Source of the DNA: Chloroflexi bacterium HGW-Chloroflexi-10
Lineage (GTDB): Bacteria; Chloroflexota; Anaerolineae; Anaerolineales; Anaerolineaceae
Reading direction: 5' to 3'
Length of the DNA stretch: 64,000 nucleotides
Assembly (NCBI GenBank): GCA_002840755.1
Contig: PHBZ01000012.1
Coordinates: forward strand, 56,587-120,586
Under the pieces are notes generated by a model. The model saw only the letters and a list, made by a program, of their open reading frames with translations. It had not been told where the DNA came from and made no database searches. Both the position numbers and the translations under genes were made by a program. This document shows, in pieces, positions 8,755 through 16,779 of this stretch. Every line of letters starts with the position of its first letter. Within the stretch, counting starts at the first letter, position 1.

Positions 8755-9399
8755 CTAACCTCCAAGCGTAATATCTTGTCGCTGATACCAATTTATCGCC
8801 TGGTGAAGGTGCTCTGGTTTGAAATCTGGCCAGTATTCCTCCACCACGAAAATGTCTGAGTAAACAGATTGTACAGGTAAAAACCCACTTAACCTAGTTC
8901 TGCCACCCCAGCGGATGATCAGATCCATCCTGGATATTTCGTGAGATTTTATTTTATGGCCATTATTATTATCTTGAGCTGAATTTCCATTATTAGAATA
9001 GCCCAGATCCCATTCCCACCCATAATTCACTAGAAAATTTACTTTTATTTCCCCTTTACCGAAGATTTTTCGGGTGGTGTAAGGGAGTAGCTCTTTTGGG
9101 AACATCGGCGAATCTGTATTCCCAAGCACCAGCAAGGCAGCATCCTCCTGGGATAGCATCCCCACTGCCTGGATGCAGGCATCCGTAAATGCTATCCTTT
9201 GCTCGGTTGGCCTTTTGGTATTATCCGTGGTAAAGCCATAGGACGTAATTTCCTTAATTCCAATATCTTTGCATTGTTTGAAGAGAACCAGACCAGGATC
9301 AAGACCCATAGCATACCCCTTTTCTTTAGTGATCCCTCTTGATTCCGCCCATCTTCTATTCCCGTCAGGAATAATGCCGATATGGTCTGGTAACCTCAT
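8755..9399 (-). CDS. Divergent cis-prenyltransferase (undecaprenyl diphosphate synthase family)
   Basis: Cytoplasmic or membrane-associated enzyme of the UppS fold that condenses isopentenyl diphosphate with an allylic diphosphate. Residues 5-17 (HIGIIPDGNRRWA) hold the DGNxRWA active site with catalytic Asp, but Pro replaces the usual Met before it. SYGFTTDNTKRP (about 53-64) matches the YAFSTENWxRP block, and RWGGRTRLSGFLPVQSVYSD (about 165-184) the GGxxRxSxFL block. A low-complexity Asn-rich insert (about 134-150) is unusual. At 214 aa it is shorter than housekeeping UppS (about 240-250), and probably a paralogue with another product. A strong SD, GAGGAGGT, precedes the ATG. Confidence 0.85.
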   Translation of the reverse strand: MRLPDHIGIIPDGNRRWAESRGITKEKGYAMGLDPGLVLFKQCKDIGIKEITSYGFTTDNTKRPTEQRIAFTDACIQAVGMLSQEDAALLVLGNTDSPMFPKELLPYTTRKIFGKGEIKVNFLVNYGWEWDLGYSNNGNSAQDNNNGHKIKSHEISRMDLIIRWGGRTRLSGFLPVQSVYSDIFVVEEYWPDFKPEHLHQAINWYQRQDITLGG

Positions 9400-9561
9400 G
9401 GTATGACCTCCTCACAACCTTCATCGGCCGTATCAGCCAAGAAGAATTTCAATGCTTTAATTGGTTGAATATTACTATTATTAAAAATATTATACTTATT
9501 TACCAGCAAGCCTGACAAATTTTTTGTTCATTGACGCAGCGTGTGTGAAATGGATTATGTT

Positions 9562-9590
9562 GCGCCAGGATAACCGGCGCTTATTTTTCT
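9562..9590 (+). terminator. Intrinsic-terminator-like hairpin
   Basis: Stem GCGCC(A)GG / CCGGCGC with an ATAA loop (9562-9580), followed by TTATTTTTCTT. No plus-strand gene precedes it within 160 bp, so it may end a short non-coding transcript. This is based on shape only. Confidence 0.4.
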
Positions 9591-9662
9591 TAAATTAATC
9601 AGGGTGGGCTTGTAAATCTGCATTTATTTTCATTTATCTACTATATAGGTGAAGGGTACCTC

Positions 9663-9731
9663 TGGCTATCAGCTTGAAACTGATTTATGTGTAGGACAAT
9701 GATGAATTGGGCTGTCAGTGTTTGGACTACA
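9663..9731 (+). repeat. Dispersed repeat R, copy 1
   Basis: 69 bp that align without gaps to 29392-29460. The ends are near identical (TGGCTATCAG at the left, GCTGTCAGTGTTTGGACTAC at the right); the 38-bp centre is diverged but shares ATTT, TGTAG, CAA and GAA positions. In this copy the internal inverted repeat seen in copy 2 is degraded. It lies about 265 bp upstream of the cis-prenyltransferase gene, as copy 2 lies upstream of the ferritin-like gene. Confidence 0.6.
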
Positions 9732-9947
9732 AGGCTCATACGCACGATGTGATTTAATAAGTGGAATGATGGGGATTGGCTAATCTATTATGTGCCAGAC
9801 TCCAAAGTAAATCATCGCTATTCTAAAGCTCAGCACAAGTAAAATATTACGGCCGTATGGTTTCACCGCATAGAATGGGTATCAAGTGTACAGCTACTCA
9901 CTCCTGATTTATAATCAGGAAACTAATAAAGAAAGCAGCGCGTTTGA

Positions 9948-12900
9948 ATGGATGATTCTTCAATCATTTATGGCGAAAACCATAAGATTAGCAGAGCTAC
10001 AACCATCGCTTTACTCACCACTGGTGCCATTGACCCCAACAACCACACGATCTGGTCTGGGGTTGCCGCTGCTTGCCGCGACGCCGGAGTCAATCTGATT
10101 TGTTATCCAGGACGCTTGGTGCGTTCACCGGTTCAATTTGAAGCACAGCGGAATGTGATTTATAAGATGATCAATCCACAGACAGTGGATGGTTTGATTA
10201 TTATGGGAGGTTTAAACGCCTGGCTGGATAAATCGGAAACATATGCATTCCTTGAAGGTTTTAACCAGATGCCCGTCGTAACAACCGGGATTGTTCTCGA
10301 AGGTATCCCGGGAGTGACAGTGGATAACTATCATGGAATGCATGATGTGGTCACCCATCTGGTAATGATGCATAACCGAAGGCGCATAGCTTTTATTCGC
10401 GGGCAAGCTAATCATCAGGAAGCCTTTGATCGCTACCAGGCCTATCTGGATGTATTAAAAGAGCACCAAATCCCCTTCGATCCTGATCTGGTTTATCAGG
10501 GCGATTTTAAGGAAAGCGGCGGCGTATCCGGAGTCATAACCTTATTGGATGAACGTAAGGTTTCGTTTGATGCATTAGTGGCAGCTAGTGATAATATGGC
10601 AATTGGCGCGTTGAAAACCTTGCAATCCCGTGGACTGCGCGTTCCAGGGGATGTAGCAATTGCAGGCCTGAATGGTGAAGATCAAGGTCTGGTTATCAGT
10701 CCTCCGTTAACTACCGCCCCCCTGCATTTTTATGAACAAGGTTACCAGGCTGCTACAATGGTAATGGCGCTGTTAGATGGAAAAGAAGTCCCTGCCAAAG
10801 TGACTTTACCCACCCGGTTGGTAATCCGCCAATCTTGTGGTTGCTCGGATCCTTTAGTGACACATGCATGGGCAGTTCCGCATACCGAAAAATTGGATTC
10901 ATTTACTGATGAAATTCGCCTTTTATACCGATTGATCTTTGGGGATGAAGACATGCAATTACAGATCCCGGTTGATGAACCTGTACAGCAGGCCTTTCCG
11001 GTTCTATTGAAAATGTTCCTCTCTGAAAGCCAGGGGAAAACCGAGGGTGATTTCCTTACTCTGTTTGAAGAAACATTGTTGAAAACAGCCAATACCAACG
11101 ATGCTTTTCCGCGTTGGCATGAAATTATCTCTATATTGCGCCAATTTTCCATCTCTCAACTATCCGATACCAATTCCAGGCTGCGTATTGAGAATTTAAT
11201 CCAACAGTCACGAGTGGTCATCGGCGAATCATCCCGAAGACACAATGCCTATCAATTGTTGAAAGCGGATGGAAAGCTGCATATTCTGGGGGAAATCAGC
11301 CAGATTATGAGTGTAACTACAAGTATCGTTGAGCTTACCTATGTTCTCGAACGGTCTTTGACCCTGCTGGAGATCCCCCGTTGTTACTTGTTTTTATATG
11401 AAAACCCTCAGGCGCCTGAAGAACTCGCACGTTTGATTTTTGCATATGAAGATAAAAAACAACTGGATATCGATGGCAAGGGATTTGTCATTCCTACACA
11501 ACAATTATTGCCTGTGAGTTTTTTGCCTGTTGAACGCCAGCACAGCCTTGTGGTAGAGCCAATTTTTTTCAGGGAAGATCAATTGGGATATGCGATTTTT
11601 GAAGCAGACCCACGAGAAGAGACTATCTATGAAATTTTAGGCGGGCAAATTAGTGCGTCCCTCAAACGCACCATCCTTACCGAAAAAAACATACGATTAT
11701 ATGCTGAGGCATTAGAAGCCCGCAAGGCAGCAGAGCAGGCAGACTTACTTAAGAGCCGTTTTCTTTCGATGGTGAGCCATGAGCTGCGCACACCGTTGGC
11801 ATTGATCGTTGGTACCATTGAGATGATGCTGCAAGAGGAGAAATCTGGTGAAAAACCCCCATTGCCTGCCTTTTACCGCCAGGATATGGATGTTATCTAT
11901 ACTAGCAGTAAACATCTTTCCTGGCTGATTGGTGATGTACTCGATCTGGCCAGTAATCAGGCCGGAGAGCTGCGCTTAACCCGTGAATCGCTTAATTTAT
12001 CAGCTCTGTTTGATGAAGTCGCTGTTTTAGGAAAATCGCTTGCTAGAGAAAAAGGACTAGAATGGCGGGAACATATCCCATTCAGTTTGCCGCCGATGTG
12101 GGGAGACCGTACCCGTTTGCGCCAGGTAATCATCAATTTATTGAGTAATGCAGTCAAATTCACTGAAAATGGGTATGTTTCACTGGTTGTGCGTTGGATC
12201 GATAACAGCGTGAATGTGGAAATTAGCGATACCGGTATGGGTATTCCGTTTGAAGATCAGTCTATTATTTTTGATGAGTTCCGTCGTTCCGAACGCAGTG
12301 TTTCGCGTGGTTACGGGGGTATGGGGTTGGGGTTGGCAATAACTCGCCGGTTGATTGAATTACATGGCGGCCAGATCGGCGTACGCTCCACCGGTGAAGA
12401 TAACACCGGCTCAACTTTCTTTTTTACATTGCCGGTTATGTCAAATTTCTCAAACAGTGTGGAACAGCGTAGCAACCGTAAAAACACGGTTCTGCTGCTG
12501 ATCGAAACTCAATCCGATCGGGAGCAATTGCAACAGCACCTGTTGGAGAAGGGTTTTGAGATTGAGGTAATGGATGTCTCCAGCCAGAATGATTGGTTGA
12601 CTCAGGTAATTGCCCAACCCCCCGGAGCATTGGTGTTAGACTTTCAGCCAGCTACAGAACGTGGTTGGGAATTAATGCATTTGATCAAACAAAACCCTGA
12701 AACACGGGAAATACCGGTTGTCTTTTATAGCCTTTCAGCCACGCAACCAAAAGGGGATTTCCTTGAATTGGATTATTTGACGAAACCCATAGGCAGAGTG
12801 GAACTTTCTCAGGTTTTGGAGCGGCTGGGGATAAAGGGCAATAATAAGACGCATACAATACTGATTGTAGACGATGACCCAAAAGTGTTGGATATGCATG

Positions 12901-13574
12901 TACGCATGCTGGAAAGCTTAAGCGAATGCCGGATTCTCAAAGCCAACGGCGGTAAAAAAGCCCTGGAAATCATTCAGCAAGAGAATCTTTCCCTGGTATT
13001 GTTGGATTTAATGATGCCTGAAGTCGATGGTTTTGAAGTACTGCGCGAAATGCGCGATCATGAAACCTCTCGCAACATCCCTGTTATTGTTTTATCTGCC
13101 CAAATTCTAACCACCTATGATATGAGGCGTTTGCAAGAAGGGGTGGCTGCCGTGTTAGGCAAAGGATTGTTCAGCGCTGAAGAGGTATTATCACAAGTCG
13201 AAGCTGCTTTGAGCCATAGTAAACGCTTGGGGAGCCCCACCTCTCGTAGTGTAAGGGATGCCATGACCTATATTCACGAACATTACGCAGAACCTATTAC
13301 TCGGTCTATACTTGCAAATCACGTAGCAATCACCGAACGTTATCTGACCCATTGTTTCCGCCAGGAGTTGGGGATCACACCCATGGTATATCTCAATCGT
13401 TACCGGGTGAAGCAGGCAAAAGCATTACTGGAACAAGGGAAGCGAAATATCACTGAAGTTGCGTTGGATGTTGGCTTTTCGGATAGCAGTTATTTTAATC
13501 GCGTTTTTAAACAAGAAGCAGGTATTACTCCGGGGGCATTTCAACGCGGTGAACGCAACGTTAAAACGATATGA
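9948..13574 (+). CDS. Hybrid sensor: LacI-type ligand domain, histidine kinase, two receivers, AraC-type DNA-binding domain
   Basis: Single-chain two-component system of 1208 aa with no transmembrane segment, so it should sense an intracellular ligand and bind DNA directly. Domains: LacI/GalR-type periplasmic-binding fold (about 8-300), helical linker (about 300-430), GAF-like region (about 440-590), HisKA with phospho-acceptor H-box MVSHELRTPL (about 608-617), HATPase with GMGLGLAI (about 791), a degenerate receiver (about 844-950), a full receiver with VDDD and LLDLMMP (about 970-1085), and an AraC HTH pair (about 1105-1205). A stop codon directly precedes the ATG, so the start cannot lie further upstream. 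It heads a run of same-strand genes whose promoters share a 74-bp element, the likely AraC target. Confidence 0.93.
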   Translation: MDDSSIIYGENHKISRATTIALLTTGAIDPNNHTIWSGVAAACRDAGVNLICYPGRLVRSPVQFEAQRNVIYKMINPQTVDGLIIMGGLNAWLDKSETYAFLEGFNQMPVVTTGIVLEGIPGVTVDNYHGMHDVVTHLVMMHNRRRIAFIRGQANHQEAFDRYQAYLDVLKEHQIPFDPDLVYQGDFKESGGVSGVITLLDERKVSFDALVAASDNMAIGALKTLQSRGLRVPGDVAIAGLNGEDQGLVISPPLTTAPLHFYEQGYQAATMVMALLDGKEVPAKVTLPTRLVIRQSCGCSDPLVTHAWAVPHTEKLDSFTDEIRLLYRLIFGDEDMQLQIPVDEPVQQAFPVLLKMFLSESQGKTEGDFLTLFEETLLKTANTNDAFPRWHEIISILRQFSISQLSDTNSRLRIENLIQQSRVVIGESSRRHNAYQLLKADGKLHILGEISQIMSVTTSIVELTYVLERSLTLLEIPRCYLFLYENPQAPEELARLIFAYEDKKQLDIDGKGFVIPTQQLLPVSFLPVERQHSLVVEPIFFREDQLGYAIFEADPREETIYEILGGQISASLKRTILTEKNIRLYAEALEARKAAEQADLLKSRFLSMVSHELRTPLALIVGTIEMMLQEEKSGEKPPLPAFYRQDMDVIYTSSKHLSWLIGDVLDLASNQAGELRLTRESLNLSALFDEVAVLGKSLAREKGLEWREHIPFSLPPMWGDRTRLRQVIINLLSNAVKFTENGYVSLVVRWIDNSVNVEISDTGMGIPFEDQSIIFDEFRRSERSVSRGYGGMGLGLAITRRLIELHGGQIGVRSTGEDNTGSTFFFTLPVMSNFSNSVEQRSNRKNTVLLLIETQSDREQLQQHLLEKGFEIEVMDVSSQNDWLTQVIAQPPGALVLDFQPATERGWELMHLIKQNPETREIPVVFYSLSATQPKGDFLELDYLTKPIGRVELSQVLERLGIKGNNKTHTILIVDDDPKVLDMHVRMLESLSECRILKANGGKKALEIIQQENLSLVLLDLMMPEVDGFEVLREMRDHETSRNIPVIVLSAQILTTYDMRRLQEGVAAVLGKGLFSAEEVLSQVEAALSHSKRLGSPTSRSVRDAMTYIHEHYAEPITRSILANHVAITERYLTHCFRQELGITPMVYLNRYRVKQAKALLEQGKRNITEVALDVGFSDSSYFNRVFKQEAGITPGAFQRGERNVKTI

Positions 13575-13675
13575 GCCTTAAGTGAAGCACAAGCGGTGCC
13601 ATCCTGTTTGTTTTCCCACCAGGTTATGTTTCTTTTATCCGTGTGAGATATAAATGGCCAATTTATGGATGAGCT

Positions 13676-13749
13676 TTGTCCTATTATCCAATTGTGATTT
13701 CCAATAATACAAGACTTAATGTCGCGAATATGCCAAACTATAAACAATG
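13676..13749 (+). promoter_or_regulatory. Shared 74-bp regulatory element, copy A
   Basis: First of three equal-length elements with fixed internal spacing (others at 16115 and 18109). It carries a direct repeat TCCTATTATCCAA / TCCAATAATACAA with a 21-bp period, a variable 14-bp stretch, then TATGCCAAACTATAAACAATG whose TATAAA fits a -10 box. The repeat period of two helical turns suits an AraC-family dimer placed next to the -35 position. It lies 43 bp before the start codon of the desaturase fusion. Confidence 0.75.
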
Positions 13750-13792
13750 AAGAAATAGGCTTTCCGGATGAATAGATAGTTCAGGAGTTTAT

Positions 13793-16081
13793 ATGGGAAA
13801 AGATAGTGGAAGCAATATCCGGCGCAGTGATTACAGTCTAGTCGGAAAAGATACGGCTCTGGCAATTGAGAAGGGTCTGGCTGATGCAAAGTGGTATACT
13901 CCGCCTGTTTCCAGGGAAAAATTGCGCGAACTGCTTGAGCGTCGCGATGACTATGCAATTCGCGACACGCTGCTCTGGTTTACACTGTTGGTTGTATTTG
14001 GAGTAATTGGATATCTTCTCTGGGGTAGTTGGTGGGCGATCCTTCCTTTTGCCATTTATGGGATATTGTATGCCTCTGTTTCTGATTCCCGCTGGCACGA
14101 ATCCAGCCATGGTACGGCCTTTAAGACGGACTGGATGAACAATGTTCTTTATGAATTGGCTTCATTTATGGTTCTGCGGGAATCGGTTCCCTGGCGTTGG
14201 AGTCATGTCCGCCATCATAGCGATACGCTCATCGTTGGGCTGGATCCGGAGATTTCTATTCAGCGCCCAGTGGATTTGTTTCTCTTGGTTCTAAAATTTT
14301 TTAATATAAAGACCCTGCGCAAGTACATTTACCATCTGTATCTGCACTGTACCGGCAAATTGACTGCGGATGAACTTACCTACATTCCGGAAACGGAACA
14401 TGGAAAGGTGTTTGTTCGGGCACGAGTTTATGTTTTGATTTATGTCGGGATTGTGGGTTTGTCAATTATTACCGGTAGTATTCTTCCGCTCATGTATATC
14501 GGTTTACCCAATATTTATGGTGCTTGGCTAACGGTTATCTATGGTATTTCTCAACATGCAGGATTGGCCGAGAACGTCCTCGACCATCGTTTGAACACCC
14601 GTACCATTTATATGAACCCGATTAACCGCTATCTGTATTGGAACATGAATTATCATCTGGAGCATCATTTATTCCCAATGGTGCCTTTTCATGCCCTTTC
14701 GAAACTACATCAATTGGTCAAGGCAGATTTACCCACTCCCTACAATGGATTGCGGGAAGCCTACCAGGAGATCATCCCCACCCTTTTGCGTCAGGCTAAG
14801 GAGCCAGACTATTATATAAAACGTCCGTTGCCAACACCTGTTCACCAAGAGATTGCGCCTGAAATTCCAATGGTGGTCCATGGGGCAGGTCGGTCAGCTG
14901 TCGATGGTTGGATCGAGGTCTGCGACAGCTATATACTGCAAAAAGAAGATGTTCTGCGCTTTGATAACGAACTGAAAACCTATGCCATTTACCGTACCGT
15001 GGATAATAAAGTTTATGCAAGCGAAGGTCTTTGCACCCACGGTAACGCGCATCTTGCCGATGGTTTGGTGAAGGGTACGCTGATCGAGTGTGCCAAGCAT
15101 AACGGTCGCTTTGATATTCGGGATGGATCCCCGCAGCGCATGCCAGTGTGTGTAGGCTTAAAAACCTATCCTGTCCGTGAAAGCAATGGAAAATTACTGG
15201 TCAATCTGGCCTCAGCAGGCGGTTATGGGGTAACACAGGCAGCTGTAACGCATACATTCCGCGTGGTAAGTAACCAAAATGTTGCTACCTTTATTAAAGA
15301 ACTGGTACTGGAACCGGCGGACAGTGTAACAACACTACCTGAATACCAGCCCGGTGATTATATGCAGTTGGATATACCGGTATATTCGGAATGCTTATTA
15401 AGCAATATCGAGGTTGAGCAGCCTTATATAGCTACCTGGCAGACCATGCATGCATTTGACCTTGCAGCAGCCAATTCAACTCCTTGCCGTAGAAATTATT
15501 CTATGGCTGGCAACCCAGCCATAGATAAAACTCTTAGTTTCAACATTCGCCTGGCAACTCCGCCGCGTGGGGTGGCCTGCTATGCCGGTACTGGCTCTTC
15601 TTACCTTTTTGGTTTGAAATCGGGTGATATCGTCACGGCTATCGGTCCTTTTGGCGAGTTCCATATTAAAGAGTCCTTTCAGGAAATGGTATATCTGGGG
15701 GGTGGTGCGGGAATGGCTCCACTTCGTTCTCACATTTCCCATCTGTTTGAAACACTTGGGACGAAAGCCCGGGTCAGTTACTGGTATGGCGCTCGTTCTC
15801 TGCAGGAAATGTTCTATCAGGATTACTTTGAGGACCTGGCCGAAAGGTACGAAAATTTCAGTTTTCATACCGCCCTGTCCGAACCGTTGCCAGAGGATCA
15901 ATGGCAGTCTTACACAGGCTTTATTCACGAGGTTCTGAAACGCGAGTATCTGGACTCACACCCTAATCCGAAAGGAATTGCTTACTTTTTGTGCGGTCCC
16001 CCGGCAATGATTAAAGCAGCCACGGATATGCTTGGTGCATTGGGAGTGAATCCGGCGCAAATTGCCTTCGACGAATTCTAA
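13793..16081 (+). CDS. Desaturase/hydroxylase - Rieske - flavin reductase fusion
   Basis: Membrane di-iron enzyme fused to its own electron-transfer chain (762 aa). Residues about 60-330 are a fatty-acid-desaturase-type domain with several membrane helices and three His boxes: HESSH (102-106), HVRHH (138-142) and HLEHH (288-292). Residues about 370-475 are a Rieske [2Fe-2S] domain, C-T-H at 414-416 and C-A-K-H at 433-436. Residues about 485-762 resemble NqrF/ferredoxin-NAD(P)+ reductase, with FAD motif RNYS (567-570), GGGAGMAP (about 636) and CGPP near the C-terminus. NAD(P)H electrons could thus pass FAD, Rieske, di-iron and O2 in one chain. RBS AGGAG precedes the ATG. The substrate is unknown; desaturation, hydroxylation or oxidative demethylation are all possible. 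Confidence 0.9.
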   Translation: MGKDSGSNIRRSDYSLVGKDTALAIEKGLADAKWYTPPVSREKLRELLERRDDYAIRDTLLWFTLLVVFGVIGYLLWGSWWAILPFAIYGILYASVSDSRWHESSHGTAFKTDWMNNVLYELASFMVLRESVPWRWSHVRHHSDTLIVGLDPEISIQRPVDLFLLVLKFFNIKTLRKYIYHLYLHCTGKLTADELTYIPETEHGKVFVRARVYVLIYVGIVGLSIITGSILPLMYIGLPNIYGAWLTVIYGISQHAGLAENVLDHRLNTRTIYMNPINRYLYWNMNYHLEHHLFPMVPFHALSKLHQLVKADLPTPYNGLREAYQEIIPTLLRQAKEPDYYIKRPLPTPVHQEIAPEIPMVVHGAGRSAVDGWIEVCDSYILQKEDVLRFDNELKTYAIYRTVDNKVYASEGLCTHGNAHLADGLVKGTLIECAKHNGRFDIRDGSPQRMPVCVGLKTYPVRESNGKLLVNLASAGGYGVTQAAVTHTFRVVSNQNVATFIKELVLEPADSVTTLPEYQPGDYMQLDIPVYSECLLSNIEVEQPYIATWQTMHAFDLAAANSTPCRRNYSMAGNPAIDKTLSFNIRLATPPRGVACYAGTGSSYLFGLKSGDIVTAIGPFGEFHIKESFQEMVYLGGGAGMAPLRSHISHLFETLGTKARVSYWYGARSLQEMFYQDYFEDLAERYENFSFHTALSEPLPEDQWQSYTGFIHEVLKREYLDSHPNPKGIAYFLCGPPAMIKAATDMLGALGVNPAQIAFDEF

Positions 16082-16114
16082 TTCAGCTGTAGAGTGATCC
16101 GGTCTCAAGCTCTT

Positions 16115-16188
16115 TTGTCCAATAATCCAAAGGTAAACGCCAATTATGCAAGACGAACACAATCATTTGTGACAAACTATTAACACTG
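16115..16188 (+). promoter_or_regulatory. Shared 74-bp regulatory element, copy B
   Basis: Second copy of the element: direct repeat TCCAATAATCCAA / GCCAATTATGCAA with 21-bp period, variable 14 bp, then GTGACAAACTATTAACACTG with TATTAA as a plausible -10. It lies 43 bp upstream of the GTG of the receiver protein gene, the same distance as copy A to its gene. Confidence 0.75.
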
Positions 16189-16231
16189 TTATCGAAACTC
16201 AATAAAAAACGAATGGTTAAGGAAAACCTAT

Positions 16232-16681
16232 GTGTTGGTGGAATCTAAATGGTATGCGATACGAGCAACAATGAGCCCTATCCATAACCGGTTATGTATT
16301 ATTGGAGAAGCCGACCCCTTCCTTACTCGTTTAGTCAAACGAATGGCAGAAAAAAGTGGATTCAGAACCAAACGATCTCAAACAGGAGAAGCCATCCTGA
16401 ACCTAGTTCACACCGAGCAACCCGTTTTAATCGTTTTGGAACCGGACCTGCCAGGTAAAGTGAGAGGCTGGGAAGTAGTACTGGCATTGCGAAACAACGA
16501 TGAAAACAGTCAGATAGCGATGATCCTATTTTCCTGGCTAAAAAAAGATGATGTGGAAGCTCTGGTAGGAAACGAAATCATCTATTTACCAAAACCTGAT
16601 TTGAATTTTGAGGATTTTTCAAATGCACTGGTATTGGCGGGTATTCAGACCCCGCCTGCCGGAAACCATAAGGTGGATTGA
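16232..16681 (+). CDS. Stand-alone response-regulator receiver protein
   Basis: CheY-like single-domain protein of 149 aa from the GTG at 16232. The receiver starts near residue 17 (RLCIIGEADPF, acidic pocket), the phospho-acceptor is the Asp of LEPDLPG (about residue 73), and the conserved Lys is in LPKPD. There is no output domain, so it probably acts as a phosphate shuttle or sink for the hybrid kinase upstream. AAGGA lies 8 nt before the GTG. The internal ATG at 16271 fits the domain start better but has no ribosome binding site; a 14-codon frame (16230-16274) ends exactly on it. It precedes the UroD-like gene by 98 bp under element B. Confidence 0.75.
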   Translation: MLVESKWYAIRATMSPIHNRLCIIGEADPFLTRLVKRMAEKSGFRTKRSQTGEAILNLVHTEQPVLIVLEPDLPGKVRGWEVVLALRNNDENSQIAMILFSWLKKDDVEALVGNEIIYLPKPDLNFEDFSNALVLAGIQTPPAGNHKVD

Positions 16682-16779
16682 GGTTGGCTTGTTTCATCCT
16701 TCGTCCAGGATCAACCGGAAACATAAAACGGTTGAAGAGACCATTGAATTGTTTTGCTAATAATTTTAGGAGGTAGTAA

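Larger units (their letters stand above)
9400..9947. other. 548-bp intergenic region between divergent cis-prenyltransferase and hybrid sensor genes
   Basis: No convincing gene. It contains the promoter zone of the minus-strand prenyltransferase, a plus-strand promoter-like pair (TTGAAT near 9465, TATTAT near 9489) followed by a terminator-like hairpin (9562-9590), and one copy of a 69-bp repeat shared with 29392-29460. The rest shows no feature I can support. A short frame directly upstream of the prenyltransferase start on the minus strand reads for about 18 codons but has no start. Confidence 0.5.

Noticed and set aside
9948..13574. Hybrid sensor as a membrane chemoreceptor-like kinase with extracellular sugar-binding domain
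   Set aside because: No signal peptide or membrane helix is present and the ligand domain is of the cytosolic LacI kind.
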